In this document: piece after piece, positions 1 through 7,232 of the stretch
How the letters are laid out: each line of letters opens with the position of its first letter
Position numbering within the stretch: position 1 is the stretch's first letter
DNA from: Syntrophaceae bacterium
GTDB taxonomy: Bacteria > Desulfobacterota > SM23-61
DNA length: 14,044 nt
NCBI GenBank assembly: GCA_003154025.1
Contig: PMCE01000450.1
Location: 1 to 14,044 of the forward strand
Direction of reading: 5' to 3'
Notes under the pieces: model-generated
What the model was told of the DNA's origin: nothing
Database searches by the model: none
Seen by the model: only the letters and a program-made list of their open reading frames with translations
Translations under genes and position numbers: made by a program

Positions 1-384
1 TATGCCGAGCAGGAGAAGGGCGTTCTGGAAGAAGTCACCAAGCTCCGGAGCCAGTGGGGGGAGGCGCGCCAGTCGGGCGATATCAACAAGACCTTCCAGG
101 CGGCCCAGGGGATGGAAAGCGCTCTGGGCAGGTTGATGGTGGTGGTGGAGCGGTACCCGGACCTGAAGTCCAACCAGAATTTTATGAAGCTCCAGGACCA
201 GTTGGAAGGGACCGAGAACCGGATCAGCGTGGAGCGGCGAAGGTACAACGAAATCGCCCTGAACTACAACAAAAAGATACGCACCTTCCCCGGACTTCTC
301 TTCGCCAGCGCTTTCGGTTTCGAAAGAATGCCCCTTTTTGAGGCGGACAAGGACGCCAAGAAAGCGCCCAAGGTGAAATTTTGA
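1..384 (+). CDS. lemA: LemA family protein, 3' part only (5' end outside window)
   Basis: The reading frame is open from the first base of the window, so only the last 127 residues are visible. LemA proteins are small membrane-anchored proteins with an N-terminal transmembrane helix and a long helical bundle; their exact role is unclear. The visible part is mostly charged helix, then the typical family ending: a helix with an NxRISVERRRYNEIALNYN stretch, then FPGLLFASAFGFERMPLFEAD, matching the LemA consensus of a Phe-Pro turn followed by GF...PLFE. The membrane helix and start lie to the left of the window. The stop at 382-384 overlaps an alternative TTG start (381) of the next gene, and the lemA-TPM gene pair is a recurrent arrangement, which supports the identification. 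Confidence 0.88.
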   Translation, partial: YAEQEKGVLEEVTKLRSQWGEARQSGDINKTFQAAQGMESALGRLMVVVERYPDLKSNQNFMKLQDQLEGTENRISVERRRYNEIALNYNKKIRTFPGLLFASAFGFERMPLFEADKDAKKAPKVKF

Positions 385-401
385 TCTTCCCCGGAGGGCG
401 G

Positions 402-1145
402 ATGATTCTTCTCCATCGCCTTTTCCTTGCCGCGGGTCTCTGCCTCCTCTTCTGCCTTCCCGCCGGCGCCCTGGAAGTGCCGTCCCGGCCTGACGGACGG
501 GTCACCGACCAAACCGGAACCCTCACCCCGGACCAGATCGCCGCCCTGGACCGGAATTTGGAGGCCTACGAAAGGGAAACGACCAATCAGATTGCCGTCC
601 TTCTGATCCCTTCGCTCGAGGGGGATAGCTTGGAGGATTATTCCATTCGCCTCGCCGAAAAATGGAAAATCGGGCAGAAGGGGAGGAACAACGGGGTCAT
701 TTTGCTGGTTGTGAAGAATGACCGCAAACTGCGAATTGAGGCCGGGTATGGACTGGAGGGGGCCCTGCCCGATGCGCTCTCGGGGACCATCATCCGCGAC
801 GAGATCACCCCCCGGTTCCGAAACGGCCAGTTCTTCGAGGGAATCGAGGCTGGCCTCAGGGCCATCATGGCGGCGACAAAAGGGGAGTATAAAGCGTCCG
901 CCGGGAAGAAGGGGAGCCCGCTGAATTCATGGCTCCCTCTCCTGATCATGGGCGCCTTTTTGGTCTTTTTCCTCTTAGCCGCATCCAAGGCCCGGAGAGG
1001 ACATTACCATTCCGGAGGGTCGCGGGGCTGGACTTCAGGGGGTGGGTTCTTTGGCGGAGGCGGAGGAGGGTTCTCCAGCGGAGGAGGCGGTTTTTCCGGC
1101 GGCGGGGGTGATTTCGGCGGAGGCGGGTCGAGCGGCAGCTGGTGA
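402..1145 (+). CDS. Secreted TPM-domain protein with C-terminal membrane anchor and Gly-rich tail (YgcG family)
   Basis: 247 residues from the ATG at 402. Residues 1-23 form a signal peptide (MILLHRLF, hydrophobic core, ending LPAGA). A TPM domain follows at about 24-163, with the family features VTDQTGTL near its start, NNGVILLV, and RIEAGYGLEGALPDA. A single membrane helix lies at about 178-194, then a basic segment and a tail of Gly/Phe/Ser repeats (about 212-247). The expected topology is an exported domain anchored at the C-terminus. TPM domains are associated with membrane protein quality control and phosphatase-like activity; the function here is not known. Start choice: a TTG at 381 is in frame, has AAGG 7 nt upstream and overlaps the lemA stop. 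The ATG at 402 has GGAGG 4 nt upstream and gives a cleaner signal peptide, so I prefer it. Confidence 0.9.
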   Translation: MILLHRLFLAAGLCLLFCLPAGALEVPSRPDGRVTDQTGTLTPDQIAALDRNLEAYERETTNQIAVLLIPSLEGDSLEDYSIRLAEKWKIGQKGRNNGVILLVVKNDRKLRIEAGYGLEGALPDALSGTIIRDEITPRFRNGQFFEGIEAGLRAIMAATKGEYKASAGKKGSPLNSWLPLLIMGAFLVFFLLAASKARRGHYHSGGSRGWTSGGGFFGGGGGGFSSGGGGFSGGGGDFGGGGSSGSW

Positions 1146-1442
1146 TAACCTGATATGGGACGCAGATGAACGCGGATTTCCAGGATTGGGGAAATACAAT
1201 ATTATTGGACACCGATGAACACGGATCAACACAGATTTGAATATAGAGCCAAGACAAAGAATGAAATGAATAGTATAGATGGCCGCTGGAAGAGAACGAA
1301 CAATGGACGGTGGACAGATGGCTACGGGTCACTGGCACTGGGCATTACCGGATGGGCGTTATTTTTTTGATTTTAGGCACTTTCGCGCACTTTAAGCATT
1401 TTAGGCATTTCCGCTGAATTTATCTGTGTCCCTTTAAAAATT
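1146..1442. repeat. Gene-free gap with degenerate short direct repeats
   Basis: This 297-base gap is more AT-rich than its neighbours and contains no convincing gene. Two copies of a GATGAACRCGGAT-type motif lie at about 1160-1180 and 1209-1238; within the second copy the unit recurs in weaker form (ACGGATCAACACAGATTT). A second low-complexity stretch at about 1369-1411 repeats a TTTTAGGCAYTT-like unit. Similar short intergenic iterations are common in environmental deltaproteobacterial genomes, from memory. I see no terminator or clear promoter here, although the following gene presumably needs its own promoter. Confidence 0.5.
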
Positions 1443-1892
1443 ATGTTTTTTAAAAAGCATCCCAAGAAATTTTTCACCGACGCAGAGCAGAAGCGGATCG
1501 TCGAGGAGATCCGGAAAGCGGAGCACCTCACTTCCGGGGAGATCCGGGTGCATCTGGATTGCTGCTCTCACGAAGAGACGCTGGGAAAAGCCAAGAAGGT
1601 GTTTCATCGGCTGGGGATGACCCGTACGAAACATCGGAACGGAGTGCTGATCTACCTGGCCACGGAGCACCGGAAGTTCGCCATTCTGGGAGACGAGGGG
1701 ATTCATCGGACGGTGGCGGAGAATTTTTGGGACGAAGTGAAAGAAAAAATGCAGACCGAGTTCCGGGAAGGCCGGTTTTGCGGCGGGCTTTGCCTGGGAA
1801 TCCGGGAAATCGGCGAAAAGCTAATAACCTTTTTCCCGGCGGAAAAGGGTGACCGGAATGAACTTCCCGATTCGATCAGCGAGGAAAAATGA
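1443..1892 (+). CDS. Cytosolic TPM-domain protein
   Basis: 149 residues with no signal peptide and no membrane helix. The whole protein is a compact TPM domain: FTDAEQKRIVEEIRKAEHLTSGEIRVH at the N-terminus, the HRNGVLIYLATEHRKFAILGDEGIH core and a C-terminal helix ending near FREGRFCGGLCLGIREIG. The core corresponds to the NNGVILLV...RIEAGYGLEG segment of the exported TPM protein 300 nt upstream, so the two are distant paralogues in different compartments. Short stand-alone TPM proteins are often found beside lemA and longer TPM genes. No Shine-Dalgarno sequence is visible before the ATG at 1443 (the preceding bases are A/T-rich), but the next in-frame starts would cut into the domain. The gene overlaps the radical SAM gene by 4 nt, implying co-translation. 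Confidence 0.8.
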   Translation: MFFKKHPKKFFTDAEQKRIVEEIRKAEHLTSGEIRVHLDCCSHEETLGKAKKVFHRLGMTRTKHRNGVLIYLATEHRKFAILGDEGIHRTVAENFWDEVKEKMQTEFREGRFCGGLCLGIREIGEKLITFFPAEKGDRNELPDSISEEK

Positions 1893-2794
1893 AATTGGCC
1901 TACGATCCGGTGGAGAGACATAAAAATATCGAAAGCGCGGTCATCCAGGAACGAATCGGTGGGGATTTGAGAAAGTATTACCGGTTTCGCCATGACCGGA
2001 CGCAAGGCGGGATGATCACCGCCGATTGCGCCGGCTGCGGCCTCACCTGCAAATTCTGCTGGGAGCGCAGGGAATCGATCCTGGAAGGGCGGGAGCCGGG
2101 TGAATTCCTGAGCCCCGTCGAAACCGCCGGGCGAATCCTGGCGCTCATGAAGGAGAACAAGGTCCGCCAGGCCCGGCTCAGCGGGGGAGAGCCCACCATC
2201 GGGCGGTCCCACCTGTTTCCACTCCTCAATGTGTTCCAGCATAAAGGGATGCGATTCATCCTGGAAACCAACGGGATCCTGATCGGCGAGGATGAATCCT
2301 ACGCCCAGGAACTGGCCCTCTACCCTTTCGTGCATGTGCGCGTGTCCTTGAAGGGGTGCACGGAAGAAGAATTTGCAAGGTTGACCGGCGCGGCCCCCAA
2401 GGGGTTTCATCTGCAACTGAACGCGCTGCGTCATCTGAAAAAAGCAGGAGTGAGCGCCCACCCGGCAGTGATGTTCTCTTTCTCGGGAAGAGAAGCCACC
2501 GATCATCTCTACAGCGCAATCTGGAAGATCGACCCCATCATGCACAGCGAGATCGAGAAGGAAGAGGTCATCCTGTATCCTTACGTGGAAGAAAGGCTCA
2601 GGCGGGCAGGCTTGACCTACCATTCAGGGCATATTCCCGAAAAACAGGAGGGGAAACGGCGGAAAGGGGAAAGAATGAAGGATGAAAGGCCGAAGATCCA
2701 GGAAGCAAATCCGACCAGAAGGGAAGAGACGAGGTTTGAGGAACAGGTGCCGCGGATCAGGCCAAAAAACGCGAGAATCATAAGGATACGATGA
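1889..2794 (+). CDS. Radical SAM protein
   Basis: 301 residues. Cys50-x3-Cys54-x2-Cys57 (CGLTCKFC) is the radical SAM cluster motif that binds a 4Fe-4S cluster for S-adenosylmethionine cleavage; an extra Cys47 precedes it. Further family signs are the SAM-contacting GGE motif (RLSGGEP, about 97-102), LETNGI at 125-130 on a later barrel strand, and RVSLKG at 151-156. No SPASM or other Cys-rich auxiliary cluster domain is seen, so it looks like a single-cluster enzyme of the activase or MoaA-like superfamily; the substrate cannot be told. The start overlaps the upstream TPM gene as ATGA, with GAGG 4 nt upstream. The last ~50 residues (from about 250) are highly charged, Lys/Arg/Glu-rich and low-complexity, and look unlike a barrel; they may be a non-conserved extension. 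Confidence 0.85.
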   Translation: MKLAYDPVERHKNIESAVIQERIGGDLRKYYRFRHDRTQGGMITADCAGCGLTCKFCWERRESILEGREPGEFLSPVETAGRILALMKENKVRQARLSGGEPTIGRSHLFPLLNVFQHKGMRFILETNGILIGEDESYAQELALYPFVHVRVSLKGCTEEEFARLTGAAPKGFHLQLNALRHLKKAGVSAHPAVMFSFSGREATDHLYSAIWKIDPIMHSEIEKEEVILYPYVEERLRRAGLTYHSGHIPEKQEGKRRKGERMKDERPKIQEANPTRREETRFEEQVPRIRPKNARIIRIR

Positions 2795-2846
2795 ACAATG
2801 CAGCGGGCGAGGAACGAGGCCCAAGATCATCATTAAGAAGACAGTT

Positions 2847-3503
2847 CTAGTCCCCTTCTTCCCCCAAGCTCGGACCTCCATCCTCGAGCCTCGAGCCTTT
2901 TTTCGGCAGTACCATCACTCCCTCCTGCGGGTCGCCGAGGGTCATCGTGTCCCCCCTTAAAAAGTCCCGGGCTACCAGCGCGCAAGTCAGCGCATCCAGC
3001 TCGTCCCTGGTAACCTCCGGATTTTGCCAATTTCCCTTCACCTTGAATCGTTCCAGCCCCCGCTTCAGACCCTCGGGGTCTTTCTGACGGGGGATCCCCC
3101 AGAGATCCTGGGCCGCTCCCGGGTAGGTTTCGAAAACTTGGACGCCCCTGCGTTCCAGCTTTACTTTTAACCCCAGCCCGCGGAGGGTCAATTGGCGCAT
3201 GGGTCCCAGGGTAATGGGAAAGAATTTGATCTTCATGGCCCGCAGTTCCAGGTCGCAGACCCGGAAGTGGGCTTTTCCCACGCATGCGCAGTCATCCCTC
3301 AGGCAGCACCTCCCCCGGGGAAGGGATAAGGGCGCATCAATGGCGGCAACTTTGACCCCCTGGCCAAGGGCCTGGAGGATCTCTTCGTCGGTGTGAAGGA
3401 CGGAGACCTCAGCACGATTCCCTTCCATCTGGCAGAACCCGGTATTCCTCTTCTCACTCCCGGCCAAGTCAATGCCCACGACTTTTATTTGCTTCCGTTG
3501 CAT
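2847..3503 (-). CDS. DUF429 family protein, predicted RNase H-fold nuclease
   Basis: 218 residues from the preferred ATG at 3503. The N-terminal VGIDLAGS (residues 8-16) is the acidic first strand of an RNase H-like fold; AAIDAPLSLP (53-62), the RVCDLELRA segment (81-89), FETYPGA (124-130) and RDELDALTCALVA (166-178) are the other DUF429 hallmarks. The acidic residues of these blocks are intact, so it could bind metal. A Cys cluster (CCLRDDCAC, 66-74, plus Cys83) lies after the second block. The biochemical role of the family is unproven; nuclease activity is a fold-based prediction. The frame is open upstream to an ATG at 3617, but the extra 38 residues have no family resemblance; no start has a strong Shine-Dalgarno. 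The gene faces the radical SAM gene tail to tail and the pfp promoter head to head. Confidence 0.78.
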   Translation of the reverse strand: MQRKQIKVVGIDLAGSEKRNTGFCQMEGNRAEVSVLHTDEEILQALGQGVKVAAIDAPLSLPRGRCCLRDDCACVGKAHFRVCDLELRAMKIKFFPITLGPMRQLTLRGLGLKVKLERRGVQVFETYPGAAQDLWGIPRQKDPEGLKRGLERFKVKGNWQNPEVTRDELDALTCALVARDFLRGDTMTLGDPQEGVMVLPKKGSRLEDGGPSLGEEGD

Positions 3504-3680
3504 ACCGAACGATTCCCGAAAATTCAGATTAAGGCAATGATCTCCATCCGCTGCCTTCCCCTCGATCATATGCCGGTCTAGGAGATTCCGCAATCCGGAA
3601 TCCTCTTTTTCAAGCATGGGTACCGGGCGACCATGAATTTTATCGGGTTCGGGTTGCCATCTCCGCCGTGTCGCTTCCCT

Positions 3681-3708
3681 TTCTCAATTCCGGATCTCCT
3701 GTTATAAT
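3681..3708 (+). promoter_or_regulatory. Sigma70-like promoter of the phosphofructokinase gene
   Basis: A perfect -10 hexamer TATAAT is at 3703-3708. A weak -35 (TTCTCA, 4 of 6 matches to TTGACA) is at 3681-3686, with a 16-nt spacer. Transcription would begin near 3715, leaving a leader of about 50 nt before the ATG at 3765. The position, between two divergent genes and just upstream of a good ribosome binding site, supports the call. Confidence 0.55.
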
Positions 3709-3750
3709 AATTCGGGAGTTATCTTAAGTGGAGACGCGCGCCAAGCAGTC

Positions 3751-3758
3751 AGGGGAGG
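3751..3758 (+). promoter_or_regulatory. Strong ribosome binding site fixing the phosphofructokinase start
   Basis: AGGGGAGG ends 6 nt before the ATG at 3765. It decides in favour of this start, which places the nucleotide-loop motif at residues 15-25 as expected for the family. Confidence 0.7.
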
Positions 3759-3764
3759 CAATCG

Positions 3765-4970
3765 ATGGTACAGGTGAAAAGAAGGAAAGGGACGATCGGC
3801 ATATTAACGGGTGGAGGGGACGTTCCGGGGCTCAACCCGGCGATTCGGGCAGTCACCGTCCGCGCGATTCGCGAGGGCTTGCAGGTGATCGGGCTCCGCA
3901 ATGGCTGGAAAGGTTTGATTTCCATGGTCCGGGATAGGAAAGCCCACCAGGACGACCATTTCCAGGTTCTCACCGAAGAGGTGGTGAATAAGGTTGGCAG
4001 GACTGGCGGAACCTTTCTCCATACCTCCCGGACCCGTCCCAGCCATGTTCCCAAAGATGACGTTCCCGAACACCTGCAGGATCAGTATAAAGAGAAGGTC
4101 AACGACCTCACCCCCGAAGTTTTGCAGAACCTCGACTTCCTGGGGATTGATTACCTCATTCCCATCGGCGGGGACGACACTCTGAGTTATGGCGTCCATC
4201 TGGCCAAACAAAACATCAAGGTGATCGCCATTCCGAAGACCATGGATAATGACGTCCCGGGGACGGATTACTGTATCGGGTTCAGCACCAGCATCACCCG
4301 GACCATCGAGATGATCAACAACCTCCGGACGACTGCGGGGTCCCACGAGCGGATCCTGGTGATCGAAGTATTCGGACGGTACGCGGGTTTTACGGCGCTC
4401 CTGCCCACCATGGCGGGGGCCGCGAACCGGTGTGTGATCCCGGAGTACAAGTTCAACATCGAACGCCTGACCGAGTTATTGGTCGAGGATCGCTTTACCA
4501 ACCCCAGCAAGTATTCGGTCGTCCTCGTCTCCGAGGGGGCCACCTTCGAAGGGGGCGAAATGGTCTTCATGAAAGATGAAACCGACCCCTACGGCCATAA
4601 GAAGCTTGGCGGGGTCGGGGATCGGGTCTCCGATCTGGTCAAGGATCTCTCCGGAAGATTCAACCGCGGGAAGAAGATCAACACGATCAACCAGCGGTTG
4701 GGCTACCTGGTCCGGTGCGGGAATCCCGACGCCGTTGATTCCATCGTGCCCATGGCCTTCGGCAACCTGGCCCTGAACCTCATCTTGAGTCATTCTTCCG
4801 GCCGGCTGGTCAGCCTGCGGAACGGGCGGTACGATGACGTCCCCATCGAAGTGGTTACCAGCGTCAAGAAGGTGGTGGATGTGGAGAAATACTACCATAC
4901 CGAGCGCCTGCGGCCTCACTACGAAAGCTTCGAATCCAAGCCGCTCTTCATCATGACCAGCGACTATTAA
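3765..4970 (+). CDS. pfp: Phosphofructokinase, PPi-dependent type predicted
   Basis: 401 residues, longer than the ~320 of ATP-dependent PfkA. The enzyme phosphorylates fructose 6-phosphate to fructose 1,6-bisphosphate in the cytosol. Motifs in order: GGGDVPGLNPAIR (16-28, phosphate-donor loop), GGDD (135-138), PKTMDND (157-163, catalytic Asp pair), FGRYAG (203-208), SEGA (256-259) and a C-terminal RLGYLVRCGNPDAVD sugar-phosphate segment. In ATP-dependent PfkA the two specificity positions are Gly (GGDG and PGTIDND). Here they are Asp138 and Lys158, the pair known to block ATP and favour pyrophosphate. PPi use is therefore predicted, which would make the step reversible and energy-saving, fitting an anaerobe. 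Some long PFKs with these residues accept mixed donors, so the donor is not proven. The gene has its own promoter and a strong ribosome binding site. Confidence 0.9.
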   Translation: MVQVKRRKGTIGILTGGGDVPGLNPAIRAVTVRAIREGLQVIGLRNGWKGLISMVRDRKAHQDDHFQVLTEEVVNKVGRTGGTFLHTSRTRPSHVPKDDVPEHLQDQYKEKVNDLTPEVLQNLDFLGIDYLIPIGGDDTLSYGVHLAKQNIKVIAIPKTMDNDVPGTDYCIGFSTSITRTIEMINNLRTTAGSHERILVIEVFGRYAGFTALLPTMAGAANRCVIPEYKFNIERLTELLVEDRFTNPSKYSVVLVSEGATFEGGEMVFMKDETDPYGHKKLGGVGDRVSDLVKDLSGRFNRGKKINTINQRLGYLVRCGNPDAVDSIVPMAFGNLALNLILSHSSGRLVSLRNGRYDDVPIEVVTSVKKVVDVEKYYHTERLRPHYESFESKPLFIMTSDY

Positions 4971-5062
4971 GAAAACGGGGGCCTGTCCCGGGCCCCGGGC
5001 GAACCAGCCCGGAGCGGGGGTAGGGGAGGAACCACCATAGACGAGGGAAAGGAGGATTTTTC

Positions 5063-6190
5063 ATGAACAGCAGAGAACGGGTTCTGGCGGCCCTCAGTCA
5101 TCGGGTCCCCGACCGGGTTCCCATCGACTTCGGCAGTTTTCCCGGCGCCACGTCCATGAATGTCTGGGCATACAAGAATCTGCTGGAGTACCTCGGGGTC
5201 AAAAGGGAGGTGCGCATCGGCGCCCTCATCATGTTCACGGCGGAGATCGATGAGGACATCCTGGAACGGTTCCACGTGGACACCAAGACCATCACGCCCT
5301 CGATCTCCCTGGGTGATTTCGGCATACCGGAGGAGTTCGTGGACAAGCCCTGGGGAGTCCGGTGGCAGAGGTCGACGGATTACACGTATGCTCCGGTGGA
5401 AGGCCCTTTCCAGAAGATTACCGATCCCACCGTGGAGGATCTGAAAAGGCACAAGTGGCCTAAGGCATCAGAGGTCGAGAATTTCAACACCTGGCGGGAG
5501 AAAGCCAGGAGGCTTCGTCAGGAGAGCGACAAGGCCCTGGTGGCCCGAGTCATGCCCGGAATCGTGACCTACGCCCAGTTTCTAAGAGGGTTTGAAAATT
5601 GGGCGATCGACCTGGCGCTGAACCCGGGATTCAGCAGGGGCCTCCACGAAAAGCTGGCGGAGATCTGGATTGAAGCGGTCAGCCTGGTCGTGGAGGCGGT
5701 GGAAGACAACGTGGACATTATCATGTTCGGGGAAGACCTGGGGATTCAGAATCAAACCATGCTGAGCCCGGCCATGTTCCGGGAGCGGATGAAACCCCTT
5801 CTCACCAAAATGGTGCAAACCATCAAGTCCCGCACCAAGGCCAAGATCGCCATGCACACCTGCGGTTCCGTCTATGCTTTCATCGAAGATTTCATCGATA
5901 TCGGGATCGATGTTTTGAACCCCATGCAATCCAACGCCAAAGACATGGAAGCCCCGAAGGTCAAGGGAATCGCGGGGAATAGACTGGCCCTCTGGGGAGG
6001 GATCGACACCCATCAGGTGATGCCCAACGGAACCCCGGAAGAGGTCCGGCAAGAGGTGAAAAGGAAGATCGCCATTTACGGAAAGGGGGGCGGCTACATG
6101 CTGTCTCCCGATCATAACGTTCTCGTGGACGTCCCACCCAGGAACCTGATGGCCATGTTCGACGCGGCGGCTGAATACGGGAAGTATTAG
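5063..6190 (+). CDS. Uroporphyrinogen decarboxylase (URO-D)/MtaA-fold family protein
   Basis: 375 residues with the URO-D TIM-barrel signature of the family that includes HemE and the cobalamin:CoM methyltransferases (MtaA, MtbA, CmuA-type). The N-terminus SRERVLAALSHRVPDRVPIDFG (3-24) is the usual family start. GEDLGIQNQTMLSP (223-236) and HTCGSV (265-270) follow, then ALWGGIDT (309-316) and GGYMLSPDHNVLVDVPPRN (343-361). The His265-x-Cys267 pair matches the first two zinc ligands of methyltransferases of this fold; the usual third ligand, a later Cys, is missing, as there is no Cys after 267. True haem-pathway HemE is unlikely, because there are no other haem genes and its substrate-binding residues are not evident. 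Many anaerobes carry several such paralogues for methyl transfer. AAAGGAGG lies 7 nt before the ATG, a strong ribosome binding site. Confidence 0.83.
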   Translation: MNSRERVLAALSHRVPDRVPIDFGSFPGATSMNVWAYKNLLEYLGVKREVRIGALIMFTAEIDEDILERFHVDTKTITPSISLGDFGIPEEFVDKPWGVRWQRSTDYTYAPVEGPFQKITDPTVEDLKRHKWPKASEVENFNTWREKARRLRQESDKALVARVMPGIVTYAQFLRGFENWAIDLALNPGFSRGLHEKLAEIWIEAVSLVVEAVEDNVDIIMFGEDLGIQNQTMLSPAMFRERMKPLLTKMVQTIKSRTKAKIAMHTCGSVYAFIEDFIDIGIDVLNPMQSNAKDMEAPKVKGIAGNRLALWGGIDTHQVMPNGTPEEVRQEVKRKIAIYGKGGGYMLSPDHNVLVDVPPRNLMAMFDAAAEYGKY

Positions 6191-6396
6191 GCCTCTGGCC
6201 TGCGATCCGAGGGCGGTCTCCGTATTTTGGAAAGGGAAAAGAGAGGAAAACGGAAAGGGCCGTAAGGTTCGGCGGTTCAGGGGGGTTCCGGAATGGCTCC
6301 CGGGAGCTGGTGAGGCAATTCGGTAAATCACGGGTCGTGGCGACTGGAATTTTCAAAGCCACTCCTGGAAGGAAAGCAGGAAGGAGCAAAATCACA

Positions 6397-7092
6397 ATGA
6401 CCACCGTTGACCTGAAACGCGAAGGAGACGTTTTCATCCTGACCATGCAAAGTGGAGAAAACCGGTTTAACCCGTCCTTTATCGGCGATATGAATCAGGC
6501 GCTCGATCAAGTGGAACGGTCCACCGGCCCGGCGGCGGTGATTACCGTGGGCGGCGAAGAAAAATTTTACTCCAACGGCCTGGACCTCGCCTGGCTCATG
6601 GGCGAGGGAAGGAAGGAATGGAAACATTTCGTCCCCGAGGTATTGAAATTCCTGGGACGGGTCATGGGATTCCCCGTGCCGACGGTCGCCGCGGTCAACG
6701 GGCACGCCTTCGCCGCCGGCGCCATGCTGGCATTGGCCCATGACTTTCGGGTGATGAGAGCCGACCGGGGTTTCTTCTGCCTTCCGGAAGTCGACATCAA
6801 AATCCCCCTGGCTCCCGGCATGAGAGCCCTGATTCAAAGCCGGTTATCTCCCCTCGTGTTCCGCGATTTGGTTCTCACCGGGGCACGGATCGGGGGGGCT
6901 GAGGCGGAGAAACGGGGAATCGTAGATGAAGCGGTTTCCCCGGGACAGCTGTTGCCGCGGGCCGTAGCCCGGGCCGCTGCCTTGGCCAACAAAGACCGCG
7001 GGATCTACCGGGCACTCAAAAGAGGAATGTACGCCGAGGCCCTGGCTCTCCTGGAGAGCGGGGCGGCGGATTTCAGTCATTTTGGAGAGTGA
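6397..7092 (+). CDS. Enoyl-CoA hydratase/isomerase family protein (crotonase fold)
   Basis: 231 residues from the ATG at 6397, slightly shorter than usual crotonases (~260). KFYSNGLDLAWL (56-67) and NGHAFAAGAMLALAHDFRVM (101-120) are the two CoA-binding and oxyanion-hole segments. LPEVDIKIPL (129-138) puts a Glu (131) at the position of the catalytic acid of delta3,delta2-enoyl-CoA isomerases. The overall pattern, especially SNGLDLAW and the E-V-D-I block, resembles the isomerase branch (ECI-like) more than classical hydratases, where a second Glu in the NGHA region would be expected and is absent. I therefore infer double-bond isomerisation in fatty-acid beta-oxidation, with moderate certainty. 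AAGGAG ends 10 nt before the ATG; an upstream in-frame GTG at 6310 would add 29 unrelated residues. The gene ends convergently against the exporter operon. Confidence 0.82.
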   Translation: MTTVDLKREGDVFILTMQSGENRFNPSFIGDMNQALDQVERSTGPAAVITVGGEEKFYSNGLDLAWLMGEGRKEWKHFVPEVLKFLGRVMGFPVPTVAAVNGHAFAAGAMLALAHDFRVMRADRGFFCLPEVDIKIPLAPGMRALIQSRLSPLVFRDLVLTGARIGGAEAEKRGIVDEAVSPGQLLPRAVARAAALANKDRGIYRALKRGMYAEALALLESGAADFSHFGE

Positions 7093-7101
7093 AAAAATAG
7101 A

Positions 7102-7197
7102 AAGTGCTGCCGTGCTGCTGTTTTGCTGTGCTGCCGTTAGAAGGGACCGCAGCACGGCAACACTGCAGCACTGCAGCACCGCAGCACCGCAGCACTT
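7102..7197. repeat. Inverted and tandem CAGCA repeat cluster between convergent genes
   Basis: The left arm AAGTGCTGCCGTGCTGC (7102-7118) pairs with GCAGCACCGCAGCACTT (7181-7197), with one mismatch in 17. The right part is also four tandem copies of an 8-mer C[C/T]GCAGCA at 7163-7194, and a shorter related inverted copy lies inside (about 7123-7160). The whole cluster sits in the 140-nt gap between the convergent crotonase and permease genes, so it could fold on either transcript and act as a bidirectional terminator. There is no U-tract directly after either arm, so the terminator role is only inferred. Confidence 0.65.
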
Positions 7198-7232
7198 CTT
7201 GTCTTTTTCCCCTCGCGCCTTGAGCCTGTCTT

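Noticed and set aside
1703..2623. Long open frame (306 codons) on the - strand opposite the radical SAM and TPM genes
   Set aside because: The + strand has the CxxxCxxC and GGE motifs and coupled starts; the - frame has no recognisable features.
4995..5012. GC-rich hairpin (CCGGGC/GCCCGG) after the phosphofructokinase gene, a possible terminator
   Set aside because: Only 6 bp, with no U-tract following on either strand.
6337..6362. Small inverted repeat GTGGC/GCCAC before the crotonase gene, considered as a riboswitch or operator
   Set aside because: A 5-bp stem is expected by chance at this GC content and nothing else in the 206-nt leader resembles a known riboswitch.
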